NCBI GenBank assembly: GCA_026874595.1
Contig: CM049317.1
Location: 45,904,401 to 45,968,400, forward strand
Source of the DNA: Sipunculus nudus
Taxonomy: Eukaryota; Annelida; Sipuncula; Golfingiida; Sipunculidae
DNA: 64,000 nt
Direction: 5' to 3'
Position 1 is the stretch's first letter. Each line of letters starts with the position of its first letter. Made by a program: the position numbers and the translations under genes. This document shows positions 23,440 through 35,817 of this stretch, piece by piece. Below the pieces are notes generated by a model. It was not told the DNA's origin, did no database searches, and saw only the letters and a list, made by a program, of their open reading frames with translations.

Positions 23440-24486
23440 GCTTACGTCATCTTTTATAGATCAAGTATTGATCAAGCAATCTAGGACAAGAATTTTAATC
23501 CAGCCTCAAAAGAGCTCTTCAATTATGAAATCGGCTTTATTTGTTACGATGGGAGATTATCTCTATATAAGGACTCTCCCTTCATTGTGTATTACAATGT
23601 GACGTTTATTCACCATATGATCCCCCTAAATAGCCTGCATGTTTATTAAACCTATCGCACAGTCATACTGAATTATGTTTTCCTTGATCGTTATTTTGGC
23701 AAGGGGCTGGATTCATAGTTTCGTATCACTGAACATATGTCTCCTCCGACATAACACTTTTCTTTCCTTTCGTTCGTTAAGACCAGTCACCGTGTAATGG
23801 CATAAACCCATGGTGAGAGGAACTCGAAAAAAGGTGGGAGATGGGCGCACTGTGGACGTGGAAGGTGCTACTAACCCAAAATTGAAAAAAATACGCCCTC
23901 ATTGTATATACATCCCCCCCCCCCTCCCCAACTTTTTAGTAAGGGGGGAGGGGGCGGTTCAATGTTATCTTTACCCCTGTTATTAACAGTAAAATTCATA
24001 TATTGGAAATGAAATATATTAAAAAATTAGAATTATAGATTCTGGTGCCTTTTATGAGTTTATACATCTAAATCTGGTTTAGAATAAAACTATACTGGAA
24101 GCATAATACCTTATTTTCCAAAACCTTATACTTAATTGTAATAGATATATATGTACATGCATTTACATGTGATGAACATAGTGTCACGTGTCAGTACAAT
24201 GGGTTCACCCGGTCAGCTACCGAGCAGAAGTTGCCCCTATTAACAATGGGTATGGCGGCCTCTAATCGGGGACAAAGGAAACGCCCCATGGCAAAATGGT
24301 ATATATGATCCTGTGAATTAAAAATAATATTTTGGTGATCCAGATTACTTCCAAAATGTAATATATTTTCTCTAAATGTTACCCTATACAAAATATTATC
24401 AGAAGCCGGTCATAACTTTGTGCGTTGAGTAGCTAACGACAAACCAACCAACCCTACGGTACCTGTAGAAGCCACTGTAAGCCGTA
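23440..24486. other. no gene; C-run element fragment near 23915
   Basis: Mostly AT-rich. 23912-23955 holds a C run and a G-rich run (AAGGGGGGAGGGGG) facing each other, resembling the interior of the GCGGATCC family. Confidence 0.4.
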
Positions 24487-24792
24487 ATTCATATATATGG
24501 AAGTTGAAAACCTGTGTCCACGAAGGGTCTTAACCAGAAATAATACACAAAAGGACAGACTTGACATTGTTCCGAATGAAACCAGCACTTTTCAAGGATT
24601 CTGAAAGCTAAAAAGAAGAGCTGTATGACTACTGAACATATTATCTACACACCCACCATGCATTTATTTAAAAAATACGTTTTTTGGTTAAGACTCGTTT
24701 ATTGTCATTCGTTAGTTTTTGTTAGGGTCCGATTGCATTCTCAGTGATTTGCTGCGTGGACACAGTTTTTCAACTTCCATATATATATGAAT
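24487..24792. mobile_element. 306-bp MITE with about 35-bp terminal inverted repeats
   Basis: 24487-24521 (ATTCATATATATGGAAGTTG and on) is inverted at 24756-24792 with one AT insertion and one mismatch. A second, inner inverted pair (GTCTTAACC / GGTTAAGAC) extends the arms. No ORF; target-site duplication not clear. Confidence 0.75.
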
Positions 24793-24849
24793 CGTGTTTT
24801 ATACTGAACAAACGAAATTTACAGATGGTGTGATTATCCGTTTCCTTAT

Positions 24850-25620
24850 CTCAGCCCTAATCGTCATGTGAGTAAGGTGGGCGAGCACCTGCGCGTCATT
24901 AACAATATCAGCTGTGTGGCGTCCGGAATTCCTAGGTCTGCCATCACGTTATCCTGCTTATGGTCTGAGAGGTGGTCACAGAAAGAACATCACTAAGGGT
25001 TGATCTCCCGCCGAGTCTGGGGCCGGTACCTCTTAAAAACCGAGGGAAACGGCTCGAGCTTCAGACAGAAAGTGTCGCGATGCTGGCTCGGAGTTCAATC
25101 ACCGGCCACGATTTGGAAGGAGACAGTTCTTGATCTGAAGTAGGATCCTATTAAACCATCAGAAAATGGAATTTTAGGAACTCGGCCGGAACAACTTCCA
25201 TACAAGTTGACGTCACTGCGGGAAGACTGGCGCTAAACGGGAGCGTGAACCTCCTCACATGTTGTCATGGACTGCGGGTTTTCTGTTAGACGCTGGAAGA
25301 TCGCTGGATAGGCCGAGTTGTCAGCATCTTCTCTCTGGGACCTCGGACAGTCCAACAGGTTGGCTTTACAATGGGCCCTACCAAACTTCCTTTCCCTTAC
25401 TTGGGTCAAACAGCAGGTCACATCCTTTTGCTAATCCTCCTCTGAGCCATAATTCTTTGCCGGCGAGCCTGCTGAAACATCGAGACGTTCCTGGAGGCCT
25501 CCTCGGGCCGGTGGTCCTGTTGAACAGTCATGTCCGACGTAGTTTCTTGTGGCAGGAAGTAACGCCAGCGCAGTAGAAGCGATGCTACGGTCGACCAGGA
25601 CGGGTCGACAACCCCTAACT
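24850..25620. other. GC-richer block of unknown origin
   Basis: This stretch is clearly richer in G and C and more complex than its surroundings, and open frames occur on both strands (25259-25576 + and 25233-25421 -). I find no splice-bounded exon or recognised domain. A decayed retrotransposon or a non-coding transcript are possible. Confidence 0.35.
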
Positions 25621-25747
25621 GGGGGTCTAGAGCCGAAGAATCCCTGGAGGCACAGGGTCAGGTGCCAGCGAAGAGGTAGGAGCGTCGTATAAAGCTATGA
25701 TGTTACCGGCCTCTCCTGCAGAAGTAAACATGTGATTCGGTACCGGT

Positions 25748-25920
25748 TTGTGCCTCAGGGGTAGAGCGCACGACTCAAAACCTGAAGGTCGTGGGTTCAA
25801 GTCTCGTTGAACCGAAATGTTAACGGTCGGCCCCCACCCAGTATGCTCTCTAGACCTGTACCTGGCTGCACTAAGTGAACTCTTGACTTGTTGCGTAATC
25901 TGATACAGTTGGCAGTCTGC
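25748..25920 (+). mobile_element. tRNA-derived SINE
   Basis: The head contains an A-box-like GGGGTAGAGCGCACGACT and a B box GGTTCAAGTCTC with tRNA-like spacing. A tRNA-unrelated body follows. The antisense frame encodes the familiar RDLNPRPSGFESCALPLRH string, which is the reverse reading of such a head. The part after about 25905 (GTTGGCAGTCTGCCAA) is duplicated at 25976-25990 next to the TA microsatellite. Confidence 0.75.
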
Positions 25921-25991
25921 CAAAGCTATAAATAGACCCAGACAGAAACTTGGCCTGCTGCCATATCTGGAAAAGTTGGCAGTCTGTCAAG

Positions 25992-26034
<43 letters not shown>
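25992..26034. repeat. (TA)n microsatellite
   Basis: Uninterrupted TA run directly after the SINE tail, probably seeded by it. Confidence 0.9.
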
Positions 26035-26039
<5 letters not shown>

Positions 26040-26040
<1 letters not shown>

Positions 26041-27794
26041 AATTTTGGCAAAATGCCAAATCTGTTTACACATATTGAAAGATTTTTACTACAATTTTTT
26101 GTTTGTTGGTTTGTTTTTTCAAGCTGCATATTAATACGATTTTTTGCGAAAATATTTGAATAACAGGTGCCTACTGAAAGCAAATTAGAATACCAATATA
26201 TTTCATTCATGGATTTATCTTACACATAAGCTGGATATGGACACCAATTATTTATGTTGCCTGTACAGTTCTGTTTCTATACCCAAAGAGTTCAGTTTGT
26301 TTATACAATAAATCCACAAGTTTTGTTTACCAAAGAATCTCAGTTCTGTCATTTTTGAAGTTCCGATAATTCTGCGAAAAATCATACAAGTAAACTTGAC
26401 CAAAGGCCACCAAAGAATCATTTTTGTGCAATGTTACAGAAGTTGAAACAACAGTTTTGCAGAGAGACTATTGCGGCCCTCAGATTGAAATAGGCTTACT
26501 AATGGCCACAAGACCAACTTCAGCTTTCTATGAATCTACCAAAAATCAACGAACCCAATCTATTTTAATACAATTGAGATAGCCCTACCCTAGGATAATT
26601 CTTGTAAAAAAATCAAACCATTCAGCTTCATAAAACATCATAAAACATTTTAGGCTGAAAGCCGCTAAAATAACGAGGTTTATGTCCGTAAAAACAGGTC
26701 GATGAAGATGGCACCACCAAACCTCAGTTTCTAATATGAGTCATGTTATAAACATTAGCACAAAATTTGGTGATGCTAGCTCATGTCGTTTACGAAAATT
26801 TTTGCTAGTATGCTTTATTTGGCCAAATGACTAAATTCAAATTCCTGTAACTCTGCCAAAATTCAGCGATCCCTAACCATTTGAACAAACTTGAGAGAGC
26901 TCATCTATGGGATCATTTCATGCAATGATTATTTTGGCTGAATGATTTTGGAGAAGAGGATTTTCAAAGGTTTCCAAGCTTTTCCCCCGTAATATGTAAG
27001 TCGATGCAGGTGGCTCCTTAACTTTCTTATATATAAACCGTAGTATTGCAGGTGTAATGTACCGCATCACGACCGGTTAACGGCACTGTTAAAAGTCAAT
27101 TGTGCGCCAAGCAATACCCAGTCCAACAAGCCTCTTCATTATTCTTTAAACACACGTTCTAACAGGACACAGATGGCACGTAAAAGCCGGTCTAAGGACG
27201 GCAGAACGAGAGAACAATTGACACTGGAATTTGTGGACTAGTTCCAATTAATTAAGTTTTCTACTCACTAAATTACCAAGTCAGATTACAAACTGAAGGC
27301 TTGGCAGATGCTGGAGACCTCACACAGCTGATCCTCATAAAAAAGAGTAGCTAGATGTGGAATCCCACTGGTGGCAGATTCAAAATGGGGCTATTCCATT
27401 TTAAGGACCGTGTCATTATGATCACTGAAGGTTATAACTCTGGTCAGTAGTGATCTCAGTTGTTATATATTGAAACTGTCTCTTAGTTTTTATTAACTAT
27501 ATTGCTCACAATACTGATAAGAGGCAGAGGCAGTGGTATTAAAACAAGAGCACAAAAAACAGCTACAGCAATCTTCGGTCAGTCTGACAAACGCACTGAG
27601 CCATTCTTGAGAAAATTTGTTTTGTCCGATTTTTTAAGAAAAAAAAATGAACTATTCTAGGTGAAGGTCACTACCCTAGTAAAGGTCATGACACATTTTA
27701 CGATGAATTTGTCCTTTCAAGCATATGAATGCATTTGTCAAGTTTTAAATAGATCCGGGAAATAGTTTTAATATCGCAAAGATTCCCTGTGGCG
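26040..27794. other. no gene recognised
   Basis: AT-rich sequence. Some phrases (CTGCCAAAATTCA/CTGCGAAAAATCA and CCAAAGAATC) recur loosely between 26330 and 26960, suggesting an old, diverged repeat. No coding segment seen. Confidence 0.4.
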
Positions 27795-27900
27795 TGAGAC
27801 GTAGGGGCCCGCCAAAATAATCCAAACACATTCAACAAGGACATCTGGTGGCAATTCAGACAAACAATAATTAGCTATAGCTTTTAGAACGTTGGCATGT
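27795..27900 (+). repeat. fragment of the GCCAAAATAATCCAAACAC repeat family
   Basis: GGGGCCCGCCAAAATAATCC and the following ~70 bp match 30370-30430 and 57344-57400. Confidence 0.65.
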
Positions 27901-28929
27901 AACTTTACAAATCGTATTTTGATGGATTTTATTTCCATAAATTCCTGCAATATACATGCAATAAAGTAAGAATGTACAAGAAACAAGAGTAATGATAACA
28001 GGTAAATTGTCAACAAGTAAAAAAATACATCTGGATGTTTTCATCTAAATGGCAGCATTCACTGTTGTGGCTATTACTTCCAAATAATGGGTACCACTAT
28101 GAAGTGGACAGGTTGGCCTAGTCTAACACTGCTGTGGTTCGAATGTAATTCCACTTACATAACTAATACAGTAATTTTGACGTCAGCCCCATGAAGTCTA
28201 CATTCAGTAACCAGACCTCTACTCAGGGCCTGTATATAGACCCTGGCCAAGGAAACCTAAGTAGGTCCTATTTAAAAGCATCTGATCTGTAAAAAAACCC
28301 TTGTCCTATTCTTTGCCTACCCAATGAAGCGAACAGCGCTTAAATTTCAGCTTTGGTATAAAACATTATTCATACATTTAACCTTTTGCATGTCAACAAA
28401 AGTGTAAAGTGTATTACAACCTTTACACAGACTACTAATAGCAATGCTTCAACATCACATTATAAACAAAGTCCTCCCATCAAACAAAGTACCAGTGTAT
28501 CAATAATTAAACCATTAAATCAATAAGTAATACATTAGGACCTGGTTAACTCTAGCTCATCCCTTAATATCACACAGGTCCAACAACATGAGACCAGTGA
28601 GAGCAAGTGTGGTATGTTTATAATTTGGGAGCTGAATGCACAATGAGATAAAATGCTCTAACTCGACTTCCTTGCTCTGTGCCCACCCTGTTGTCGAAAC
28701 CCAGAGAATCTTGCTATACAACATTGAAGTTATACAAAAAGAGATCTGGGATAACTGCAGTGTATGGCTTATGTGAGGAGTGCATATATAATCATAATTA
28801 TGAAGTTTAAATCCCAAAATGAAAAAATACTAAAAATTTCTTTGCATTCAAGATACCATACGTCCCTAGACAATAAAGCCATGCTCCGTTGTAAAATTGG
28901 CCGCCTTCTTCAGAAGCATACCGAACACC
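27901..28929. other. no gene recognised
   Basis: AT-rich sequence. The open frames at 28557-28817 (-) and 28764-28976 (+) overlap and have no recognisable motif or splice context. Confidence 0.4.
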
Positions 28930-29480
28930 TGCCAAGGCCACCAGGGTCAAGGTCACAAATTGTTGAACTTGTCTGACATCTTGGTGGAGACAATTTGCTT
29001 AACATACTTAAGATAAGAGAAGCAGATTAATAAAAATCCCACTTGTCTTCAGGTCCTTGAAAACCAAAGTCAGTAGTCTTTAAAAAATATCTGAGATATT
29101 GGTGGAAATATTTTTTGTGTCAAATTAAAAAGAAACAGATGTAGTACTTCAAATGTAAGGGGGTAAACAAAAATATATATTCGCAAATCTGACTCTGAAG
29201 ATCAAGCTCTTTGAACAAACCTGAGTTATTGGTAAACACATTTTGTGTCAAATATGAAAGAAACAGGTGTAGTACTTCTAAAGTTAGGGGGCAAACAAAT
29301 ATCCTATATATACACAGATTTGACCTTGAAGACTGAGCTCGAGGTCACCAGTCTTGAAACATGACTGAGTGGAAACAATCTGTGTGTCACACTTAAAAAA
29401 AGAGTGGGTAGTTGAAAAATATGGGGTTCACAAAAATCCTGTAAATCAGCAGATTTGACCTTGAAGATTATTGGTAAATA
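28930..29480. repeat. minisatellite, about 130-150 bp period
   Basis: Three to four diverged units repeat ATTGGTGGAAAYA, TTTTGTGTCAAAT, AAGAAACAGRTGTAGTACTT and GATTTGACCTTGAAGA in order. Confidence 0.7.
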
Positions 29481-29722
29481 TTAATTAACTTATATGAGGA
29501 CCAGGTCCTTTGATTATGGGGCCCTTGGTTGCAGACTACCTAGTATGTCTGTTAGCCCAGCACTGTCTCTATGTATCTGCTGGACTGGGTCAGACTAAAT
29601 GTGTGACAACTCCTGTAATGACCCTAGCTCACTGAAGTGTGTTTTACTCTTCAGCTTCCACACACCTCTCTTCATGTACAAGAAGAATTATTTCTTCCTC
29701 TGCTTTTAGGGTCTTCTTTTAA

Positions 29723-30080
29723 GTCAGCACACTGCAAGATATCAAATATAAACAATAAAGATATCATGTCAGCACCCTGTAAGATATCAAATATAAACAA
29801 TAAAGATATCATATCAGCACACTGCAAGATATCAAATATAAACAATAAAGATATCATGTCAGCACACTGTAAGAAATCAAATATAAACAATAAAGACATC
29901 ATATCAGCACACTGCAAGATATCAAATATAAACAATAAAGATATCATGTCAGCACACTGTAAGATTTCAAATATAAACAAAGGAGATATCATATCAGCAC
30001 ACTGCAAGATATCAAATATAAATTATAAAGATATCATGTCAGCACACTACAAGATATCTAATATAAACAATAATATCATG
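29723..30080. repeat. 45-bp minisatellite with 90-bp higher-order unit, open on both strands
   Basis: Eight units of GTCAGCACACTGCAAGATAT plus ATCAAATATAAACAATAAAG-type sequence. Units alternate ATGTCAGC and ATATCAGC starts, so the real repeat is a 90-bp dimer. Because 45 is a multiple of 3, reading frames stay open on both strands (159 codons +, 29637-30116; 111 codons -, 29672-30007). The plus frame repeats SAHCKISNINNKDIM. No splice or promoter evidence supports translation. Confidence 0.85.
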
Positions 30081-30244
30081 ACTTTGATCAAAGACAGCCA
30101 CACCACATCCCATTAAATTATGAACATATCTCTAGCAGTGATTACATTTGCAAAAGTTAGGATTTGGCTTCAATGCCATGTCATCATCATCTTGTTTGTT
30201 AGTTCTACCAGTTCCTGGTACTCAGATTTAAAGGAAGCTATTCT

Positions 30245-30655
30245 GATATCTAATGTCTATTACTACAAGATGATCCCTTGAACCTTTTATAAAAATAGGC
30301 CAGAAAAAAGGAATCTCATGCTACACAGACTGTTCATTTTGTTTATAGATTTATAACATACTGTACTTTGGGCCAATCAAAATAATCCAAACACATTCAA
30401 CAAAAACATGTGGTGGCATTTCTAACAAATTGGCTTTGCAAACTGCAATTCACAACTAGTGACCTTTAAACTTCAAAAAGATGCAACCAATCACCTCAAG
30501 TTACACTGTATTTCTGTTTGTCAACATTATCCCATGCAGTGTTTCAACTAAAGCTAGTAGATAATCAGGCTCATGCATGGGTCACAGGAATAACCTGAAG
30601 TTTATTATTATGTAGGCAGAGTAAGCCATAAATCATATAAATTCTATAGTAAAGA
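30245..30655 (+). repeat. about 0.4 kb dispersed repeat, copy A
   Basis: Matches 57235-57660 in the same order: AAAATAGGCCAGAAAA, CCAAAATAATCCAAACAC, ATGCAACCAATCACCTCAAG, TTTGTCAACATT and GCCATAAATCATATAAATTC. No coding capacity. The end structure is unresolved. Confidence 0.7.
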
Positions 30656-30689
30656 AAGGGGAATAGTTGGTTTTAAGAATCACATGTTT

Positions 30690-31482
30690 ACAAACTTGTT
30701 TAGATGAGGTAAAGATCACACAAGCTGTGAATAGACGAGGTAAAGATCACACAATGTGTATAGACGAGGTAAAGATCACACAAGCTGTGTATAGACGAGA
30801 TATGATCATACAAGCTGTGTATAGACGAGGTAAAGATCATACAAGCTGTGTATAGATGAGGTTAAAGATCACACAAGCTGTGTATATACAAGGTTAAGAT
30901 CATACAAGCTGTGTAAAGACGAGGTAAAGATCATACAAGCTGTGTATAGACAAGGTAAAGATCATACAAGCTGTGCACAGAGGAGGTAAAGATCATACAA
31001 TCTGTGTATAGAGGAGGTTAAGATCATACAAGCTGTGTATAGAGGAGGTTAAGATCATACCAGCTCTGTACAGATGAGGTAAAGATCATACAAGCTGTGT
31101 ATAGATGAGGTAAAGATTATTCAAGCTGTGTATAGATGAGGTAAAGATTATTCAAGTTGTGTATAGACGAAGTAAAGATCATACAAGCTCTGTAAAGACG
31201 AGGTAAAGATCATACAAGCTGTGCACAGATGAGGTAAAGATCATTACAAGCTCTGTATAGAGGAGGTTTAGATCATACAAGCTGTGTATAGATGAGGTTA
31301 AGATCATACCAGCTCTGTACAGATGAGGTAAAGATCATACAAGCTGTGTATAGATGAGGTAAAGATTATTCAAGCTGTGTATAAATGAGGTAAAGATTAT
31401 TCTAGCTGTGTATAGACGAAGTAAAGATCATACAAGCTCTGTAAAGACGAGGTAAAGATCATACAAGCTGTGCACAGATGAG
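30690..31482. repeat. 31-bp minisatellite, about 25 copies
   Basis: Unit AGGTAAAGATCATACAAGCT plus GTGTATAGACG. A segment of several units (31062-31245 region) is repeated from about 31306, giving a ~245-bp higher-order step. It lies about 0.4 kb past the stop codon of NDUFAF8 on its 3' side. Confidence 0.9.
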
Positions 31483-31894
31483 GTTGTGAGTTAATCAAGT
31501 GTCAAAACCAGAAAGGCATGATTAATATAATAAATAAGAGCATATGTTTTATGTTAAGCATTAATAAAATATTTGTGAAGAAGAATTTTCACTGGTTTGA
31601 CTTTTGCTTAAGGCCTTGTAAAATTGTTAAAATTTAAAGACAACTATATGACTGCAAAAGTGGAACCCATTCAAACGTTAACACAAGGCCTACAGGCCTA
31701 ATGTGAACCTGTGTAATGGAATATACTGGACCATTATTTGAAAAGTAATTGAATATTTTTCTGAGTGCATGAGAACACTTACCACATACACACTGATGTA
31801 CTTACTTGACACAAGCTTAATGTAGTATAATCAGACAAGTAAAATATTCTTCACAAGGTCCTTTATAACTTACCAGGTTTCTTCACAAGGTCCC
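31483..31894. other. 3' flank of NDUFAF8
   Basis: No repeat or ORF. The 3' UTR of NDUFAF8 (minus strand) should lie here, but I found no clear canonical polyadenylation signal. Confidence 0.4.
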
Positions 31895-31918
31895 TTATCG
31901 TCCCTTCATTTTCTTCAT
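31895..31918 (-). CDS. NDUFAF8: NDUFAF8 exon 3
   Basis: 24-nt terminal exon after acceptor CACACAG, encoding MKKMKGR and TAA. It is short, but the phase and a basic C-terminus fit the family. Confidence 0.7.
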   Translation of the reverse strand: MKKMKGR

Positions 31919-34900
31919 CTGTGTGACAAAAAGTTAGAACATGTAAAGTTATTTAAGATCTTTAAATCTGTAAACCTTTTCTGTAAAACTCTTCCACACA
32001 GATGTAAACAGTAGAATGACCTTCCAATTTGTAGAAGGTATAAAACTGCACAGAACTAAAACAAAGACACGCACATATTCTACATATATATAATGCTTTG
32101 TGATCCCCTCATGTTGCTGGCTATGAAGACACTTGGATAGCAAACCAAAACCACCAAAACCATGGTTGTGAAAACAAAAAAAAAAAAAGGAAGACACTGA
32201 TGGAATACAGTCTTATTTTAAATTATTCAGGCTGAATTACATATAGGCCTTTAGTGGTTGTGAATTTGTAAAGAAGACCATTCTGTAACCCTTGACTTCT
32301 CATTCTATAAATTGTGTTTATAGGTAAAAGTACATGGTCAGTTGTCAAATTTTAAACTTGATGGGATTTTCATGAAGAAAGCTGGAAACATACATCAATT
32401 TTTAAGCTTAAAGCCATAATAAATCTCTGTTACCAATTTTACCACTGCAACTTCACGGTTATCAAACAGATCAAGGGCATGGCTTTTATTATTTCATTAA
32501 TTTTTCCAGGATCAGTCATCATTCCATGGGAATTTCATGAAAACTATTGGCAACATGCATCATTTTACAAAATATGTGTTTTTATAAATACATATGGTGT
32601 TATGAAACTAGCTATTGGTGTGACAAGAATAATGCAAACATAAAAATATTAAATAATTAAAATTGTAAAATAAATGTTACATTAAGCAATAAAGCTAGAT
32701 ATTTGACATTTAACATCTAAATAAATAATTGGCAAAACATATTATCAACTCCCCATGTCCATGTCTTGAGCTTTACATGTTATTACATAATAAATGTTGT
32801 CTCCTTTCTTTAAGAAAATCCAATGGCAGATTAAAACCTGACAAGTTGCTTACTTCCTGAAATGACCCTGGGCTATAAACAAGTGACCAAGGGGTCATGA
32901 CGCTCAGCTGATTAGGATGACATTTACAAAAGGATTTTTATCATCTGGCCGCCAAATTTTGTAACTCCAAAGCTAGGAGGATATGGGTAACAGAGACCTA
33001 ATTTCAGGTTGCCAAGGAGTTTATTATGGACCTCCCTGGATGTCAAGTTAGAAGATTCAAGGTGCAATATGTTTATGATTTTTTGCCTTGTTAACAGACG
33101 GCTGCATCTTTGATTGTCTCAAAAATAAAATTATTTAAAGAAAATGTGTAAAAAATTTGAAAAAATCCAGTTGGCGCTACCAGTCTGTGAAAACTGATGA
33201 AACACTTCATGATGAATGTGCATGCAAAGAATCATGGTAATCAATGCATGTTGTTCAGAAACTGGAGGTTTTGTATCAATTTTTTATTATACTGAGGGGT
33301 AGTTACAAGCCCTATAGCTCGGAGGATATGGGTAACAGAGACCTAATTTCAGGTTTCCAAGGAAATTTTTCATGGACCTCCCTGGATGTAAAGAAAGAAG
33401 ATTCTAGGTCCAGCAGTTTGGATTTGTACCTTGTTAACTGACGGACAGACAGATGTACAGACAGACAGAAAGGTGACAGACAAAGAGTGATCACTTATAT
33501 AATAGCTCAGCTGTGCTAAAAATGAGGTAAATTAACTGAGGAAAAATATAAAATGCAGCATATCTGTTTGTTTCATATTTCAAATATTGCCAACAAAAGG
33601 GTAATTCCTAAACCTGTTACTACAGGTATTTCCCAGATAATGCTGTTTAAGTTTCCAATCCTACCAAAGGAGCAAGATGATTAATGGTAGCTTGTTAACC
33701 ACATAAAAAAATACAAGCAGAAGGAAATTTAGAGTCTCTCTACCAATAACTTCATAGTGGTGGTTCTGCTGAAACTTAAGGTAGGGCACTTGTACTTTGA
33801 TAACAGAGATTGGGTGAATATTACTGTATACAGTATACTCACAGCCTGCTGTATACAGTCCTGGAATGCCCGGAACTCCTTAGCACAGTCATCCTTCTTC
33901 AGGTTGTCCTTAGTCATCACACAGCGCCCGTAACTAGAAGCCTGAAGCAATGCAATCAGCCAATTATTTATACATAATAACCCTACCAGACAGTCTAGTT
34001 CATCATGTGCTAACAAAGCCTAACATGCATGTGGTTGGTTCATGTTTGTTACTGCTTGCCAGAATCTTCAATATTGCCAAGCATGTTGACCAGTTCCATA
34101 TGTTACAATGTTTGTTGCTTGCCGGAATCAAAGATTATGGTAAGTAGTGGTGGGAGTCAGTTCCTTTTTCATAATCGATCATCGGCTGGGGCAAACCGAT
34201 AGATGATCGATTATTTATCGGTTCAGACAAATATAAAGAAATGTGCAATTATCTGTGAAACTGTATCTGTGGGACCCAGCCCACATGTCTTAGTAATTCT
34301 ACCTGACAAAAAGAAGGTTTTGCCTTTTTTATATTTCCCTTTTATCACTAAGATATGCTTTTCAAAGTTTCATTTAAATTAATTATAGTGATCAAGAATT
34401 AAACCACAGTCCAGGACATCTACTTTGCAGGCCCTCATGAATACTCCCATGTATCATTTTAACTTCATCACCAGCAAGGACTTTCATTTTATAACATTTA
34501 TGATGACTCCCAACATGCATACTGGTTTCACAGGCCTGCCAGAAAAATTACAGGCCCATATCATTTTTGGTAAAAATTTTTAAAAAAAGTAATTGAAAGC
34601 TAAAAATATAATTACTCATGCTGCAGTGGCAGCGGCACCTGACATCAGTTGAGAAGATTATTTCTAAGAGAATTGGCATAGACCTGGAGAATTATGGAGC
34701 ATATTTTGCAATGAACATCTCGTTAGAAAACTCTCCGCTTATTCTGCAGCATCCTGCCAGTTCACAGAGGTTTAATAAGTCCTCCGTTCTCTCATCTACC
34801 GTGTCATACTCAGTTGTATAAGGAGGTTATTTGGGAACACATATCATTATATGAAGCATGGAATGTTGTAAAAAATGGAAGAATAATTTTTGCCTATAAC

Positions 34901-35767
34901 ATAAAGACATTCTGGTAAAAACAATCATGAGTATGATGTAATCGATTATAAGTTGCCTTTGGTAATCGAGCACTTGTAAATGGCAGCAAACCGACTGACT
35001 TTCGAAAAAACTCGATGATTGGCCCAACACTAACGGTAAACATGTTCATTTGTCCAGTAAATCTGTTTGAATCTCCTCACTCTAGCCTACAGGTCACTAT
35101 TTTGCAGCAATCTTGCTAAAACTTTTACAATAAGTGTCTATCTGTTAGTCCTTGAAACCTATTTTTTGGTCATAATCTGTCAAAGATCAAGGTCAGCCTC
35201 ACAAAGAAAAAAAAAAAAAATTTTTTTCCCCCTCATATCTTCATAAAAAATTGTACCTATATATATAAACTGTAACTCATTTTATTTGGCATTCCATGCC
35301 TTTTCTTCCATATGTATGAATATCTCATTCAACTCAGTTAGTAGTTACCATGGTTACACATCTTCATCAACAACTCATGGAATTTGGCAATTTCTTTTAT
35401 AATTTTTTAGCAATTTTATTCTAACATATTCTATGTTTTTACAGTGGTATCTCAAAATCAATTTTCCATTTTTGGGAATTGGCCACCAGGGGATATTGAA
35501 AATTAAACATGATAAAATATTGTTCTATATATAAAAAATTATGATCAATGTTACAACTTTTATTTAAGCAAACTAGGGTCAATCATCAATGGGCTTATTC
35601 CTGGGGAAATTTGGCCTGATTGTGCCGTTGCCATGGTAACATCTTTTAGGGTCAAAGTTTTTAAGTTGAAAATATGAAGGTTCTCTTTCCACCTCTGTCA
35701 GAGGTGAAGTTTTTTTAGTCCATTTGTATGGGCCTTATATGTAAATATACACTTACATTATTATACA

Positions 35768-35817
<50 letters not shown>

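Noticed and set aside
25259-25576. 105-codon plus-strand ORF and degenerate zinc-knuckle-like reading on the minus strand
   Set aside because: The zinc-knuckle cysteine/histidine spacing does not hold and no pol sequence is nearby; left as an unexplained GC-richer block.
25748-25830. tRNA gene
   Set aside because: A and B boxes are present, but the arms do not pair into a full cloverleaf and SINE body sequence follows.
25627-25923. Minus-strand ORF containing RDLNPRPSGFESCALPLRH
   Set aside because: This is the antisense reading of a tRNA-derived SINE head, a common false gene in invertebrate genomes.
30690-31482. CRISPR-like array
   Set aside because: Units are contiguous diverged 31-bp repeats with no unique spacers, in a eukaryotic genome.
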